DNA of 64,000 nt from Microbacterium sp. BR1 (lineage in GTDB: Bacteria > Actinomycetota > Actinomycetes > Actinomycetales > Microbacteriaceae). Each line of letters opens with the position of its first letter. The first letter of the stretch is position 1. A program made the translations under genes and the position numbers. Positions 24,307 to 32,519 of the stretch are shown here, piece by piece. The stretch lies in the NCBI RefSeq assembly GCF_002812725.1, contig NZ_NMUN01000004.1, forward strand, positions 682,001-746,000. The letters are read 5' to 3'. Under the pieces are notes generated by a model, which ran no database searches, was not told where the DNA came from, and saw nothing but the letters and a program-made list of their open reading frames with translations.

Positions 24307-24643
24307 GGCGCAGGATCTTCTCCATCTTCTTACCGCGCGCGACTTCGTCGACGAGCAGGTCGAGATACCGGATCTTCTGCATCAGCGGATCCTCGACCTC
24401 CTGGACCCGCACGCCGCAGATCGTCCCCGTGATCAGGGCGGCGTTCGGGTTGAGCGTCGCGCCCGCGAAGAACTCTTCGAACGTCGTCCCGTCTGCCAGA
24501 ATCCGCTCGAGGTCGGCTCGGTCGTAGCCGGTCAGCCACGCGATGACCTCATCGAGTTCGGCCCGCGTGTGGCCCTTGCGCTCGACCTTCGTGAGGTAGT
24601 GCGGATACACGGCCGAGACCGCCGTCGTGAAGACCCGATGCAT
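24299..24643 (-). CDS. DUF2200 family protein
   Basis: A 114-residue soluble protein that matches DUF2200 almost end to end: FTTAVSAVYPHYLTKVERKGHTRAELD at the start, VIAWLTGYD, FFAGATLNPNAALITGTICGVRVQEVEDPLMQKIRYLD and LVDEVARGKKMEKILR. The family is widespread and of unknown function. A TAGGAT box lies six bases before the ATG, indicating a leaderless message. It is divergent from dinB with only 46 bases between the starts. Confidence 0.85.
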   Translation of the reverse strand: MHRVFTTAVSAVYPHYLTKVERKGHTRAELDEVIAWLTGYDRADLERILADGTTFEEFFAGATLNPNAALITGTICGVRVQEVEDPLMQKIRYLDLLVDEVARGKKMEKILRQA

Positions 24644-24649
24644 GCCGTG

Positions 24650-24655
24650 ATCCTA
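24650..24655 (-). promoter_or_regulatory. -10 element of leaderless DUF2200 promoter
   Basis: Minus-strand TAGGAT, six bases (CACGGC), ATG. Confidence 0.5.
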
Positions 24656-24677
24656 GTCACGAACCGCCGACACGGCG

Positions 24678-24683
24678 CACACT
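24678..24683 (+). promoter_or_regulatory. -10 element of leaderless dinB promoter
   Basis: CACACT, six bases (GGCAGC), ATG at 24690. No LexA-like site was recognised nearby. Confidence 0.4.
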
Positions 24684-24689
24684 GGCAGC

Positions 24690-25763
24690 ATGTCCGCCAC
24701 CCCGTGGGTTCTCCACGTCGACCTCGATCAGTTCATCGCGGCGGTCGAGGTGCTGCGTCACCCCGAACTCGCCGGCAAGCAGGTCATCGTCGGCGGGCGC
24801 GGCGACCCGACCGAGCGTGCCGTCGTGTCCACCGCGTCGTACGAGGCACGGGAGCTCGGCGTCGGATCCGGGATGCCCCTGCGCATCGCCGCACGCAAGG
24901 CTCCGGATGCCGTCATTCTGCCCGTGGATCGCGAGGCCTACGACGCCGTGTCGGCGGAGGTCATGGCCGAACTACGCGCGCAACCCGGCGCGGTCGTGCA
25001 GGCGCTGGGGTGGGACGAGGCGTTCGTCGGGGTCACGACGGACGATCCCGAGGGCTACGCACGAGGCATCCAGTCCGCCGTCCTCGCGCGTACCGCCCTG
25101 CACTGCAGCGTGGGCATCGGCGACACGCTCGTCCGCGCGAAGGTCGCGACGGGGTTCGGCAAGCCGCGCGGGGTGTTTCGCCTGACCGCCGCGAACTGGC
25201 TCGAGGTCATGGGGCACCGCCCGACGATCGAGCTGTGGGGCGTCGGAAGCAAGATCTCGAAGCGGCTCGCGACCCTCGGCATCCGCACCGTCGTCGAACT
25301 AGCGGCCGCAGAGGACGCCGTCCTGGCCGCCGAGTTCGGACCGCGCATGGGCCCCTGGTACGCGCAGCTCGGTCGCGGCGAGGGCTCCGCTGAGGTCGAC
25401 GACACGCCTTACGTGCCGCGCGGGCACTCGCGCGAGACGACGTTTCAGCGGGATCTCGAGACGCGGGACGAGATCGAGGACGCGGCACGGACGCTGCTCG
25501 CCCAGGTTCTCGCGGATGTCTCGGCCGACGCGCGACCCGTCATCGGGCTCGGCCTGAAGGTCCGGTACGCCCCGTTCGTGACGAAGACCTTCACCCGCAA
25601 GATCGCTGAGACGACGAATGTCCCGGCGATCATGACAGAGGCGATGGCCCTGGTCGCGAAGATCGAGCCCGACCGGCCCGTGCGGCTGCTCGGCATCCGT
25701 GCCGAGATGGCGATCCCCGAGGACGCGCGGGACGACCACACCCCGACGCGCGGCGGATGGTGA
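24690..25763 (+). CDS. dinB: DNA polymerase IV (Y-family)
   Basis: A 357-residue Y-family translesion polymerase. The first catalytic Asp is in VLHVDLDQFIAAVEV (residues 7-21), the SYEARELGVGSGMP finger motif follows, and the second acidic pair is in ALGWDEAFVGV. Little-finger and thumb motifs SVGIGDTLVRAKVATGFGKP, ELWGVGSKISKRLATLGI (helix-hairpin-helix) and HSRETTFQRDL are present. The usual SLDEA is changed to GWDEA while Asp-Glu are kept. No C-terminal clamp-binding motif is obvious, which recalls short actinobacterial DinB forms. Likely tolerant of damaged templates. Confidence 0.92.
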   Translation: MSATPWVLHVDLDQFIAAVEVLRHPELAGKQVIVGGRGDPTERAVVSTASYEARELGVGSGMPLRIAARKAPDAVILPVDREAYDAVSAEVMAELRAQPGAVVQALGWDEAFVGVTTDDPEGYARGIQSAVLARTALHCSVGIGDTLVRAKVATGFGKPRGVFRLTAANWLEVMGHRPTIELWGVGSKISKRLATLGIRTVVELAAAEDAVLAAEFGPRMGPWYAQLGRGEGSAEVDDTPYVPRGHSRETTFQRDLETRDEIEDAARTLLAQVLADVSADARPVIGLGLKVRYAPFVTKTFTRKIAETTNVPAIMTEAMALVAKIEPDRPVRLLGIRAEMAIPEDARDDHTPTRGGW

Positions 25764-25868
25764 GCAGCACTCCGGATCCGCTCCGCTGAGCAATCTCTAC
25801 TCATTGCCCGCGCAGGGCGACTGTCGGGATGATCTTCGCGACCCTGTCGCTTCACGAAGGATGTCCGA

Positions 25869-26366
25869 ATGCTCCGTCCTCCCCACGCCCGTCTTCGCCG
25901 TAGTCTCTCCCTGCGGACGATTCCACTCGTCCTCATCGCCCCCCTCGTGGTGATCGGCCTCGTCGGCTGCTCGCTCGTGCCCTCACCCGACAACATCGTC
26001 GAGGGCCTGGTGGAAGAGGCTGCCGCGCAGAGCGGTGAGGACGTGGACCTCGACGTCGACACGTCGGGCGACGGGGCGTCGTTGCCGGACGGATGGCCCG
26101 GGCTCCCGGTCCCCGAGGGGCGGATCGTCTCCGCCATCAAGATGGGCGACAGCTACAGCATCTCGATCGAGGTCACGAGTGAGGATGCGGCACGTGCCGT
26201 GGTGGACGAGCTGGCCGCATCCGGGTTCGACATGATGGGCGAGACCGACTACGGCGAGCTCAAGGGGGCGATGCTGACCTCGCCCGAGTGGAACGTCGTC
26301 TACGGGTGGACGGCGTCGGACGAGGGGATCGTGGTTTCGTACACGGTGTCCCCGGTCGCCGCGTGA
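25869..26366 (+). CDS. Putative lipoprotein, unknown function
   Basis: A 165-residue exported protein with an Arg-rich n-region, hydrophobic core IPLVLIAPLVVIGLVGC and a lipobox ending at Cys about residue 34. The mature part has an acidic stretch (EDVDLDVDTSGDG) and a compact domain GWPGLPVPEGRIVSAIKMG through ASGFDMMGETDYGELKGAML, seen in many Microbacteriaceae lipoproteins of unknown role. GAAGGA lies upstream of the ATG. Its last 67 bases overlap the 3' end of the convergent regulator gene. Confidence 0.72.
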   Translation: MLRPPHARLRRSLSLRTIPLVLIAPLVVIGLVGCSLVPSPDNIVEGLVEEAAAQSGEDVDLDVDTSGDGASLPDGWPGLPVPEGRIVSAIKMGDSYSISIEVTSEDAARAVVDELAASGFDMMGETDYGELKGAMLTSPEWNVVYGWTASDEGIVVSYTVSPVAA

Positions 26367-29077
26367 GGATGGGGAACCTCAGGTGATGGTGACCGTCGTG
26401 CTGGCGGGGGTGGGGGCGCCGATGGGGGCGGGGAATCACCCCGCCCCTCGAGGGCGGCGGCCAGCTCGTCGCGGCCGGAGACGCCGAGCTTGCGGTAGAC
26501 GCTCGCGAGATGGTTGTCGACGGTGCGCACCGACAGCCCGAGATCGGTTGCGATCTCGCGGCTGCGGTGGCGCGCCGCCGCGGCCCGCGCGATCTGCCAC
26601 TCACGGGGGGAAAGCGCCTCGTCGTCGTCGGGCGTGCGCGGGGGGTCCGGCAACGTCCGCGCTGCGAGGTGCGCGGCGGCGACCCGCGCCCGGGTGCGGG
26701 TCGCCCCCGCTCCCGCTCGGACGGCGGCGTCCCTCGCGATCCGTGCCGCGACGGCGACCATGCCGGCCCGGGTCAACGCGGGAACGAGATCCAGGCACTC
26801 GCCGTACTCGCCGCGCGACCGCGCCCGCGCGGTCCGCGCGAGCAGGTCGCAGAGCGGTGACCCGCTCGCGTCGGCTGCACGATCGAGCAGCGTCGACACG
26901 GCGCGAGCGCGACCGAAGCGGATGGCTGTGGTCGCCGTCAGCGCCGCCAGCAGATGGTGCCGCTGACGCAGCCCCTCCTCCACCGCGGCGCAGACGACCC
27001 CGAGCGCGTCATCCGTTCGGCCGTCGCCGACGAGCGCCCACGCCTCGGCCTCGGCGCGCTGCAGTACGACCTTGATATCGCTCGAGGGCGCCTGCTCCCG
27101 GACGAGCGCGATCGCCGTCTCGTCTCCGCCGACGACGGCACAGGTGTGTTCGAGGGAGAGCGCCACGTCCACCAACCCGGTGAAATCCCGCCATTGCAGC
27201 TGCCGGACAGCGAGGCGCGCGAGATCGTGTGCCCGGTCGGCGCGCCCGGCGTGGAACTCGACGAGCGCGAGCGTATAGGCCCACATGCCCGCGGCATCCG
27301 CATCACCGTCGAGGCGCTCCCGTTCGGCGAGTTCTCGAGCCGGGCGGATGTCGGCGGAGGCGACGTGCACGAGGAACTGCGACAGCTCGAGCAGGCTCTC
27401 CGCGTGCGGCAGCTCGGTTCGATGCGCCTCGGCGAGGGGGCGGCCGAGTGTGACGGCCTCCGTCGCTCGTTCGACGTCTCCGGCCATGGTCGCGAACATG
27501 GCCTCGGTGACGAACCCGCCCAGACGTGCGATGGGCGGGACGCCGTCCGCGGGCTCGTAGCCCGAGGACTCCCCGACCATGGCGAGCCACTTGGCGACTT
27601 CGGCGTCCAGCAGAGCCGTCGCGGACGGATCGAGTCCGGTCCGAACCCCGCGCGCCAGCTCCGCCGCGGCGCGCGGGTCTCGGCACCTGTACGCCAGGTG
27701 CTGGCCGTGCCGGAGCGCGACCAGGGCACGACGCGGATCGTCCTCCGCCCGTTCGGCGGCGTCGAGAAAGGCCTGGTCCGCGTCCCGCCCGAGCGCCGAC
27801 AGCGCGACGGCACGCACGAGGGCACTCGAGGCGGTCGGTCGCCGTCGTTCTGCCGCGCGCGCGAGCCGCAAAGCGGCCGCGGGGTCTCCGGCGGACGCGG
27901 CGGCGGTCGCCGCCCATTCGAGCTCAGACGCTTCCACCTCGTCTTCGGGCAGGAGGTGAACGGCCCTCCGGCGATCATCGTCATCGCCCGTCGAGAGCAG
28001 GGCCGCGGCGGCGCGCCGCGCGAGATCCACTCGCCGATCGGGGCCGATGTCCGCGATGAGCGCTTCCGTGAGCAGCGGGTGCGCGATCCGGACGAGCGTT
28101 CGCGAGCGGACGGTCGATACGGTTGCGATTCCGTGGCGAACGAGTCCGCGCAGCGCCGCCTCATCGGCGCGAAACGCCAGGTCTTCTGGCCAGGGCTGCG
28201 AGAGCGCCAGTTGCTCCGCGAGTTGCCGCTGGGAGTCCGTGAGCACGGTGAGCTGCTCCCGTGCGCTGTCGACCAACCGTGTGGCATGACTGACCGTGTC
28301 GATCTCGATTCCGAGGGCCCCGGGCACGACGCATCCGCGCGCCTCGGCGGTGAGGATCAGTTCGCGCAGCACGAGGGGATTGCCCTGGCTCGCCGCTTCG
28401 AGTCGCGTCGTCGTGTCGGGATGCAGATGGCCTCCGAGGAATCGCTCGACGACCTCCACCAGCTCACCCGTGGCGAGCGGGGGCAGTTCGATCTGGTCGA
28501 GCAGACCCTCGTTCACCAGCCGCAGGATGGGTCCCGGTAGACGACGGCCGGAACGGTCGGTGAGGATGGCCGGAACGCCGAACACGCGGACGAGTTGGTA
28601 GACGACGCCGGCCGTGACGTCGTCGAGCAGTGACACATCGTCGACAGCGAGCGCATGCTCCCCCGCGTGCGACCCCACGGCCGCGACGAAGCGGTGCACG
28701 CGCTCCCCCACAGCATCCGGCGTGTCCGCGATCGGTTCGTGCGCCACGTCCGCGGTGTCGGCGGTGGCAGCAGCGCCAGCGGCGCCAGTGGCGTTCCGCT
28801 CGCCTCGGCCGCGGGACGCCGAGAGCAGCACGGGAGCGAGCGCGGCAGCGGGCACGGCCCGAAGTTCGGCGACACCGATGATCGGCACGATCGTGCGTCC
28901 TTGCCGCGACAGGTCGGCGGCGATCGCCCGGGCGAGCGTCGTCTTACCGATGCCGGCGGGGCCCGTGATCAGCTGCGCCCGGGCGGGGCGTGCGAGCAGC
29001 CGCCGCACCGCGCCCTCGGCGTGCGCGGCACGGGCCACGATCGGCCATTCGGACGGGGATCGCTGAGCGGTCGTCAC
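26300..29077 (-). CDS. Large ATP-binding LuxR-family (LAL) regulator
   Basis: A 925-residue transcription regulator. An AAA/STAND ATPase lies at the N-terminus with Walker A GPAGIGKTTL (about 38-47) and a Walker B-like HALAVDDVSLLDD (about 140). A long helical repeat region (about 350-780, TPR-like) follows, and the C-terminal LuxR helix-turn-helix is LSPREWQIARAAAARHRSREIATDLGLSVRTVDNHLASVYRKL in pieces near residue 830-875. The final 50 residues are Pro/Ser-rich and overlap the convergent lipoprotein gene. Target genes are unknown; LAL regulators usually control sugar or secondary metabolism. TAACGT lies six bases before the GTG start. Confidence 0.88.
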   Translation of the reverse strand: MTTAQRSPSEWPIVARAAHAEGAVRRLLARPARAQLITGPAGIGKTTLARAIAADLSRQGRTIVPIIGVAELRAVPAAALAPVLLSASRGRGERNATGAAGAAATADTADVAHEPIADTPDAVGERVHRFVAAVGSHAGEHALAVDDVSLLDDVTAGVVYQLVRVFGVPAILTDRSGRRLPGPILRLVNEGLLDQIELPPLATGELVEVVERFLGGHLHPDTTTRLEAASQGNPLVLRELILTAEARGCVVPGALGIEIDTVSHATRLVDSAREQLTVLTDSQRQLAEQLALSQPWPEDLAFRADEAALRGLVRHGIATVSTVRSRTLVRIAHPLLTEALIADIGPDRRVDLARRAAAALLSTGDDDDRRRAVHLLPEDEVEASELEWAATAAASAGDPAAALRLARAAERRRPTASSALVRAVALSALGRDADQAFLDAAERAEDDPRRALVALRHGQHLAYRCRDPRAAAELARGVRTGLDPSATALLDAEVAKWLAMVGESSGYEPADGVPPIARLGGFVTEAMFATMAGDVERATEAVTLGRPLAEAHRTELPHAESLLELSQFLVHVASADIRPARELAERERLDGDADAAGMWAYTLALVEFHAGRADRAHDLARLAVRQLQWRDFTGLVDVALSLEHTCAVVGGDETAIALVREQAPSSDIKVVLQRAEAEAWALVGDGRTDDALGVVCAAVEEGLRQRHHLLAALTATTAIRFGRARAVSTLLDRAADASGSPLCDLLARTARARSRGEYGECLDLVPALTRAGMVAVAARIARDAAVRAGAGATRTRARVAAAHLAARTLPDPPRTPDDDEALSPREWQIARAAAARHRSREIATDLGLSVRTVDNHLASVYRKLGVSGRDELAAALEGRGDSPPPSAPPPPPARRSPSPEVPHPHAATGDTVYETTIPSSDAVHP

Positions 29078-29083
29078 AGCACG

Positions 29084-29089
29084 ACGTTA
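29084..29089 (-). promoter_or_regulatory. -10 element of leaderless LuxR-type regulator promoter
   Basis: Minus-strand TAACGT, six bases (CGTGCT), then GTG at 29077. Confidence 0.45.
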
Positions 29090-29167
29090 GCGAGCCGTGT
29101 CATCGCCCGACAACACTCGCCTCCCCGTTGGGGCCGGCGCTCCCCGGGGCCCGACGAATCCTTCACC

Positions 29168-29223
29168 GAACGGTCGCGACACGCCGCACACCAGCCGCGC
29201 GACACGGCGAGTCGCGACCGTTC
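29168..29223. repeat. 56-nt palindromic element, copy 3
   Basis: Arms of 19 nt with a single internal mismatch and an 18-nt loop unrelated to those at 7835 and 8652. It lies 16 bases after the stop of the ABC1 kinase gene, upstream of the LuxR-type regulator's promoter. Confidence 0.9.
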
Positions 29224-29239
29224 GCGGGGTGACGCAGCC

Positions 29240-31084
29240 TCAGCCCTGCCCGGGCCCGCGCCGCATCCCGGCGAACAACGCGTGCAGGAGGGGCAGCGCC
29301 GACACCGACATCAGAACCGTGCCGAACAGCGGATCCTCCGGCCGCAGCACGGCCCCGCCGATGAACAACCCGGCGAACAGCACCGCCGAGACGACCCGGC
29401 GCACGGTCCGCTCGAGCCGCGCGATCCGGCGATCGAGCCGCGGGGTGTCGACCGCGATCTCGCCGTCCTGGATCCGGGTGACGAGCTCGTCCACGCGACG
29501 CGGCAGCCGCACCGCCAGCGCCGCGATCGACAGCGCCTCCTTGCCCACGGCCTGGGCGATGTTGCCGCGTTCATCGCGCAGCAGCTGAGCGGCGTAGGGC
29601 TCGACCGAGTCCCACAGGTTGAACGCCGGGTTGAGTCCGCTGCAGACGCCCGAGGTGAGGGACGAGGCGCGGATGATCAGCAGGAAGTTCTCGGGCAGCT
29701 GGAACGGCAGCGACCGCACCACATCGCCGAACTGGATCGCGAAGTCGCGGAACTCGCGCGGATCGACCTCCTGCAGCTCGGCGAAGCCCATGCCGCCGAA
29801 CCGCGCGAACAGGGCGGTCATCGCCCGCTCGAGCTCGCCGGTGTCGGCCGAGGGCAGCAGCACCCCCACCTCGCGGATCGCGTCGACCAGCCCGCGCCCG
29901 TCGCGCGAGGCCACGGCGATGAGCAGCTGGCGCATCCCGCGGCGAAGCCCGGGCGGAACCTCGCCCATCATCCCGAAGTCGATGAACGTGAAGCGCCAGG
30001 CGGGCGACGAGGGAACCGAACCGGATCCGTCGACCCCGGCAGCCGACCCCGCCACGACGCCCGCTCCCCCGGCGCCGGAGCCCGAGGCATCCGGCAGCAA
30101 CGTCACGAAGACGTTGCCGGGGTGCGGATCGGCGTGGAAGAAGCCGTGGTCGAAGAGCTGGTCGAACATGACCGACGCGAACTCGCGGGCGACCTCGTCG
30201 GGGTCGACACCGACGGCGCGGAGTCCGTCGTAGTCGTTGATCTTGATCGCGGTGACGTCCTGCAGGGTCAGGACCCGACGGGTCGAGCGCTCCCACACCA
30301 CCTCGGGCACGGCTACGCGCGGGTCGCCCTCGAAGTCGCGCGCGAATCGCTCGGCGTTGCCCGCCTCGTGGACGTAGTCGATCTCTTCCAGACTGGTGAC
30401 CGCGAACTCTTCGACGAGCGCCGGGGCGTTCACGCGGGTGTAGACGAGGCGGATGCGGCTGAGCCATCCGCCGACCTTGCGCAGCGCCGCGAGGTCCACG
30501 TCGACGATCTGCTGGATGCCGGGCCGTTGAACCTTGACCACGACGGCATCGAGCCCGGTCTCGGCGGCGTCGGTGGCCGACAGCCGGGCGCGGTGCGCCT
30601 GGCCGAGGGATGCCGCGGCCACCGGGGTCTCCTCGAACCACGAGAAGGCCCGGTCGAGCGGCATGCCGAGTTCGGCCTCGGCAGCGGAGCGGATGTGGGC
30701 GAACGGCACCGGGGGCACCTCGTCCTGCAGCCCCTCGAGCTCTTTCGTGATCTCGGGCGGCAGGACGTCCAGGCGCGAGGACATGAACTGTCCGACCTTG
30801 ATCATCAGGCCACCGAGGTCGACGGCCAGCCCGTGAAAGGCGCGTGCGAATCGCTTCATGCGCGCGTTGCGCGTGCGCACCGCGATGCGGGTCAGGCCGA
30901 TGCGGGGCAGGACGAGTTCGAACCACCACGTCTGAACGAGGAAGCGCGCGGCGAACCGCAGAATGCGCCGGTAGCGGGAGCGCATGGCTCCGGCATCGTA
31001 CGCAGCGGCCTTGTTGACGACCCTGCCGCTCTCTGCACCTCGAACCAACACTGCTCCCTCGTGACGCCTTCGCGCCGAGGGCAC
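29240..31084 (-). CDS. ABC1/UbiB-family atypical kinase
   Basis: A protein of up to 614 residues. It has the UbiB KxGQ signature (MIKVGQFMSSR), an Ala-rich nucleotide loop variant (AAASLGQAHRARL), the catalytic-loop HADPHPGNVF and FIDFGMMGEV metal motif, and two C-terminal membrane helices (VVSAVLFAGLFIGGAV and a following segment). These atypical kinases bind or hydrolyse ATP and support isoprenoid quinone and lipid homeostasis at the membrane. The GTG at 31084 is five bases after the PadR stop; starts at 31051 or 30985 are possible. Operon context suggests PadR control. Confidence 0.88.
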   Translation of the reverse strand: MPSARRRHEGAVLVRGAESGRVVNKAAAYDAGAMRSRYRRILRFAARFLVQTWWFELVLPRIGLTRIAVRTRNARMKRFARAFHGLAVDLGGLMIKVGQFMSSRLDVLPPEITKELEGLQDEVPPVPFAHIRSAAEAELGMPLDRAFSWFEETPVAAASLGQAHRARLSATDAAETGLDAVVVKVQRPGIQQIVDVDLAALRKVGGWLSRIRLVYTRVNAPALVEEFAVTSLEEIDYVHEAGNAERFARDFEGDPRVAVPEVVWERSTRRVLTLQDVTAIKINDYDGLRAVGVDPDEVAREFASVMFDQLFDHGFFHADPHPGNVFVTLLPDASGSGAGGAGVVAGSAAGVDGSGSVPSSPAWRFTFIDFGMMGEVPPGLRRGMRQLLIAVASRDGRGLVDAIREVGVLLPSADTGELERAMTALFARFGGMGFAELQEVDPREFRDFAIQFGDVVRSLPFQLPENFLLIIRASSLTSGVCSGLNPAFNLWDSVEPYAAQLLRDERGNIAQAVGKEALSIAALAVRLPRRVDELVTRIQDGEIAVDTPRLDRRIARLERTVRRVVSAVLFAGLFIGGAVLRPEDPLFGTVLMSVSALPLLHALFAGMRRGPGQG

Positions 31085-31089
31085 TCCGG

Positions 31090-31695
31090 TCAGTCCTGGG
31101 CGAGGATCGAGTAGAGCTTACGGCGCGCGTCTTCGAGCACGACGACCGCCTGCTGCACCTGCTCGGTCGTGCCCGTGCGCGCGACCTGAGCGGCGGCCTG
31201 CGCCAGCTCGACTCCGGCCTTGGGCAGAGCCGTCGCGCGCCCGCTGCTCTCGCGGCCGCCGGTTCCGGTGCCGGATGCCTGCCACGGCGCCGGACGCTCG
31301 CCCGCGGCATCAGCCTCGGCGCGACCCGCCTCGGTGAGAGCGTAGGTCTTGCGGCCGTTGGCCTCTTCCGCGGTGACGAGTCCCTCGTCGGTGAGGAGCT
31401 GCAGGGTCGGGTAGACCGAGCCGGGGCTCGGCTTCCAGCTGCCCCCGCTGCGCTCTTCGATCTCGTGGATGATCTGGTAGCCGTGCATCGGGCTCTCGGC
31501 GAGCAGGGCGATGACCGCCGCACGCACGTCGCCGCGGCCCATGCGGGCTCCGCCGCGGGGCATGACGCGCCGCTCGAACTCCTCGCGCAGCTGCTCCATC
31601 GCGTCCCAGATCCCCGCGCCGGTCTTGCCGAAGCCGGATCCGAGACCCGAGCCGCCGCCGAATCCGAAGCCGTTCGTTCCGAATGAATCGCTCAT
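31090..31695 (-). CDS. PadR family transcriptional regulator
   Basis: A 201-residue PadR protein with a long Gly-rich N-terminus (about residues 5-22), then the winged helix RGDVRAAVIALLAESPMHGYQIIHEIEERSGGSWKPSPG in pieces followed by VYPTLQLLTDEGLV and GRKTYALTEAGR, and a C-terminal helical dimerisation region. The ATG at 31695 has GGAGGTC upstream. The gene is followed at five bases by the ABC1 kinase gene. Repeated TATCGTTG motifs upstream are likely its own operator. Confidence 0.88.
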   Translation of the reverse strand: MSDSFGTNGFGFGGGSGLGSGFGKTGAGIWDAMEQLREEFERRVMPRGGARMGRGDVRAAVIALLAESPMHGYQIIHEIEERSGGSWKPSPGSVYPTLQLLTDEGLVTAEEANGRKTYALTEAGRAEADAAGERPAPWQASGTGTGGRESSGRATALPKAGVELAQAAAQVARTGTTEQVQQAVVVLEDARRKLYSILAQD

Positions 31696-31724
31696 GATGA
31701 CCTCCGTGCGGTGTCCATTGCCGC

Positions 31725-31750
31725 CTATCCAACGATAGTCAACGATATGT
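31725..31750. promoter_or_regulatory. Putative PadR operator
   Basis: On the minus strand ATATCGTTG and ATCGTTGGATA occur side by side 30 to 55 bases before the PadR start. AT-rich tatcg repeats stand out in this GC-rich DNA and resemble PadR-type autoregulatory sites. Confidence 0.5.
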
Positions 31751-31827
31751 CGCTGAGGGCGGTTTCGATACCCAGATGCCTGTGAACTCACTGATCGTCT
31801 GCCACAGCTCGTGGCGCCCGACCGCAC

Positions 31828-31888
31828 GCTCACCTGTCACGAAACGCTGCATCCGAGGTCCGGATCGAGCGTTTTGCGACAGGTGAGC
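31828..31888. repeat. 61-nt imperfect palindrome
   Basis: Arms of 21 nt with two mismatches (outer part GCTCACCTGTC, inner part AAACGCT) flank a 19-nt loop that itself can fold (ATCCG with CGGAT). The right arm holds TTGCGACAGG, sharing a GCGAC core with the other palindromes. It lies 33 bases after the stop of the UGSC gene and could terminate that operon. Confidence 0.8.
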
Positions 31889-31921
31889 GCGAAGGCCGGG
31901 GGGGGTGCGGCGGACTCTGGC

Positions 31922-32473
31922 TCAGGCCATCTCGGTGACGCCGAGGATCCGGAGGGCGTCGGGCACGGCCTGGTCGGCGCGACCGCGGATGTGCTCGGTG
32001 TCGAGGCTCGCGACGGGGTGTTGCACCATGACGAACTGGAAGCCCGGGAATCCCTGGACCTCGGCCATCGCACGCCCCGACATCGCGAACGAGTCGGAGG
32101 TGATGCTCACGGTCGGGATGCCCGCACGCTCGAACATGATGCCGTCGGCCACGGTCGCGGCGCTGCACGACCCGCAGTCGCCCACGGCCGTGATGACGAT
32201 GTCGACCTCCGACACGATCTGCTGGAACAGTTCGTCCTTGACCGGCGTGCCGAAGTAGTCCTTGACGTAGTGCTTGACCTCGCCGATGCCGTAGTCGCGC
32301 TTGAGGTCGGCGGCGATCTCGTCGAGCAACAGCGTCGAGTTGGGCTTGGTGTTGTCGAGCAGTCCGACCGTCAACCCCTTCAGGGTCACGGGGCGCGGCG
32401 ACAGGGTGCCGTCATCGGCACCCTCGGCTGCCCCGGTCGGGTCGAGGAGCGCTTCGCGGGTCGAGGTGGTCAT
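31922..32473 (-). CDS. UGSC-family protein, Cys form
   Basis: A 183-residue cytoplasmic protein of the UGSC family, whose selenoprotein members carry Sec-Gly-Ser-Cys. Here the motif is GDCGSCSAATVADG with Cys100 and Cys103, preceded by VGLLDNTKPNSTLLLDE and followed by ERAGIPTVSITSDSF and a Pro-containing end. The two Cys suggest thiol redox or metal chemistry, but the reaction is unknown. GGAGGAACCGG precedes the ATG at 32473. It lies 46 bases after the MFS gene and shares its promoter, opposite an IlvD-like dehydratase and an FAD oxidoreductase, so a part in the same catabolic route is likely. Confidence 0.75.
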   Translation of the reverse strand: MTTSTREALLDPTGAAEGADDGTLSPRPVTLKGLTVGLLDNTKPNSTLLLDEIAADLKRDYGIGEVKHYVKDYFGTPVKDELFQQIVSEVDIVITAVGDCGSCSAATVADGIMFERAGIPTVSITSDSFAMSGRAMAEVQGFPGFQFVMVQHPVASLDTEHIRGRADQAVPDALRILGVTEMA

Positions 32474-32519
32474 CCGGTTCCTCCGTAGGTCTCGGCGATC
32501 CGCCATCGGTCGCCGCGTT

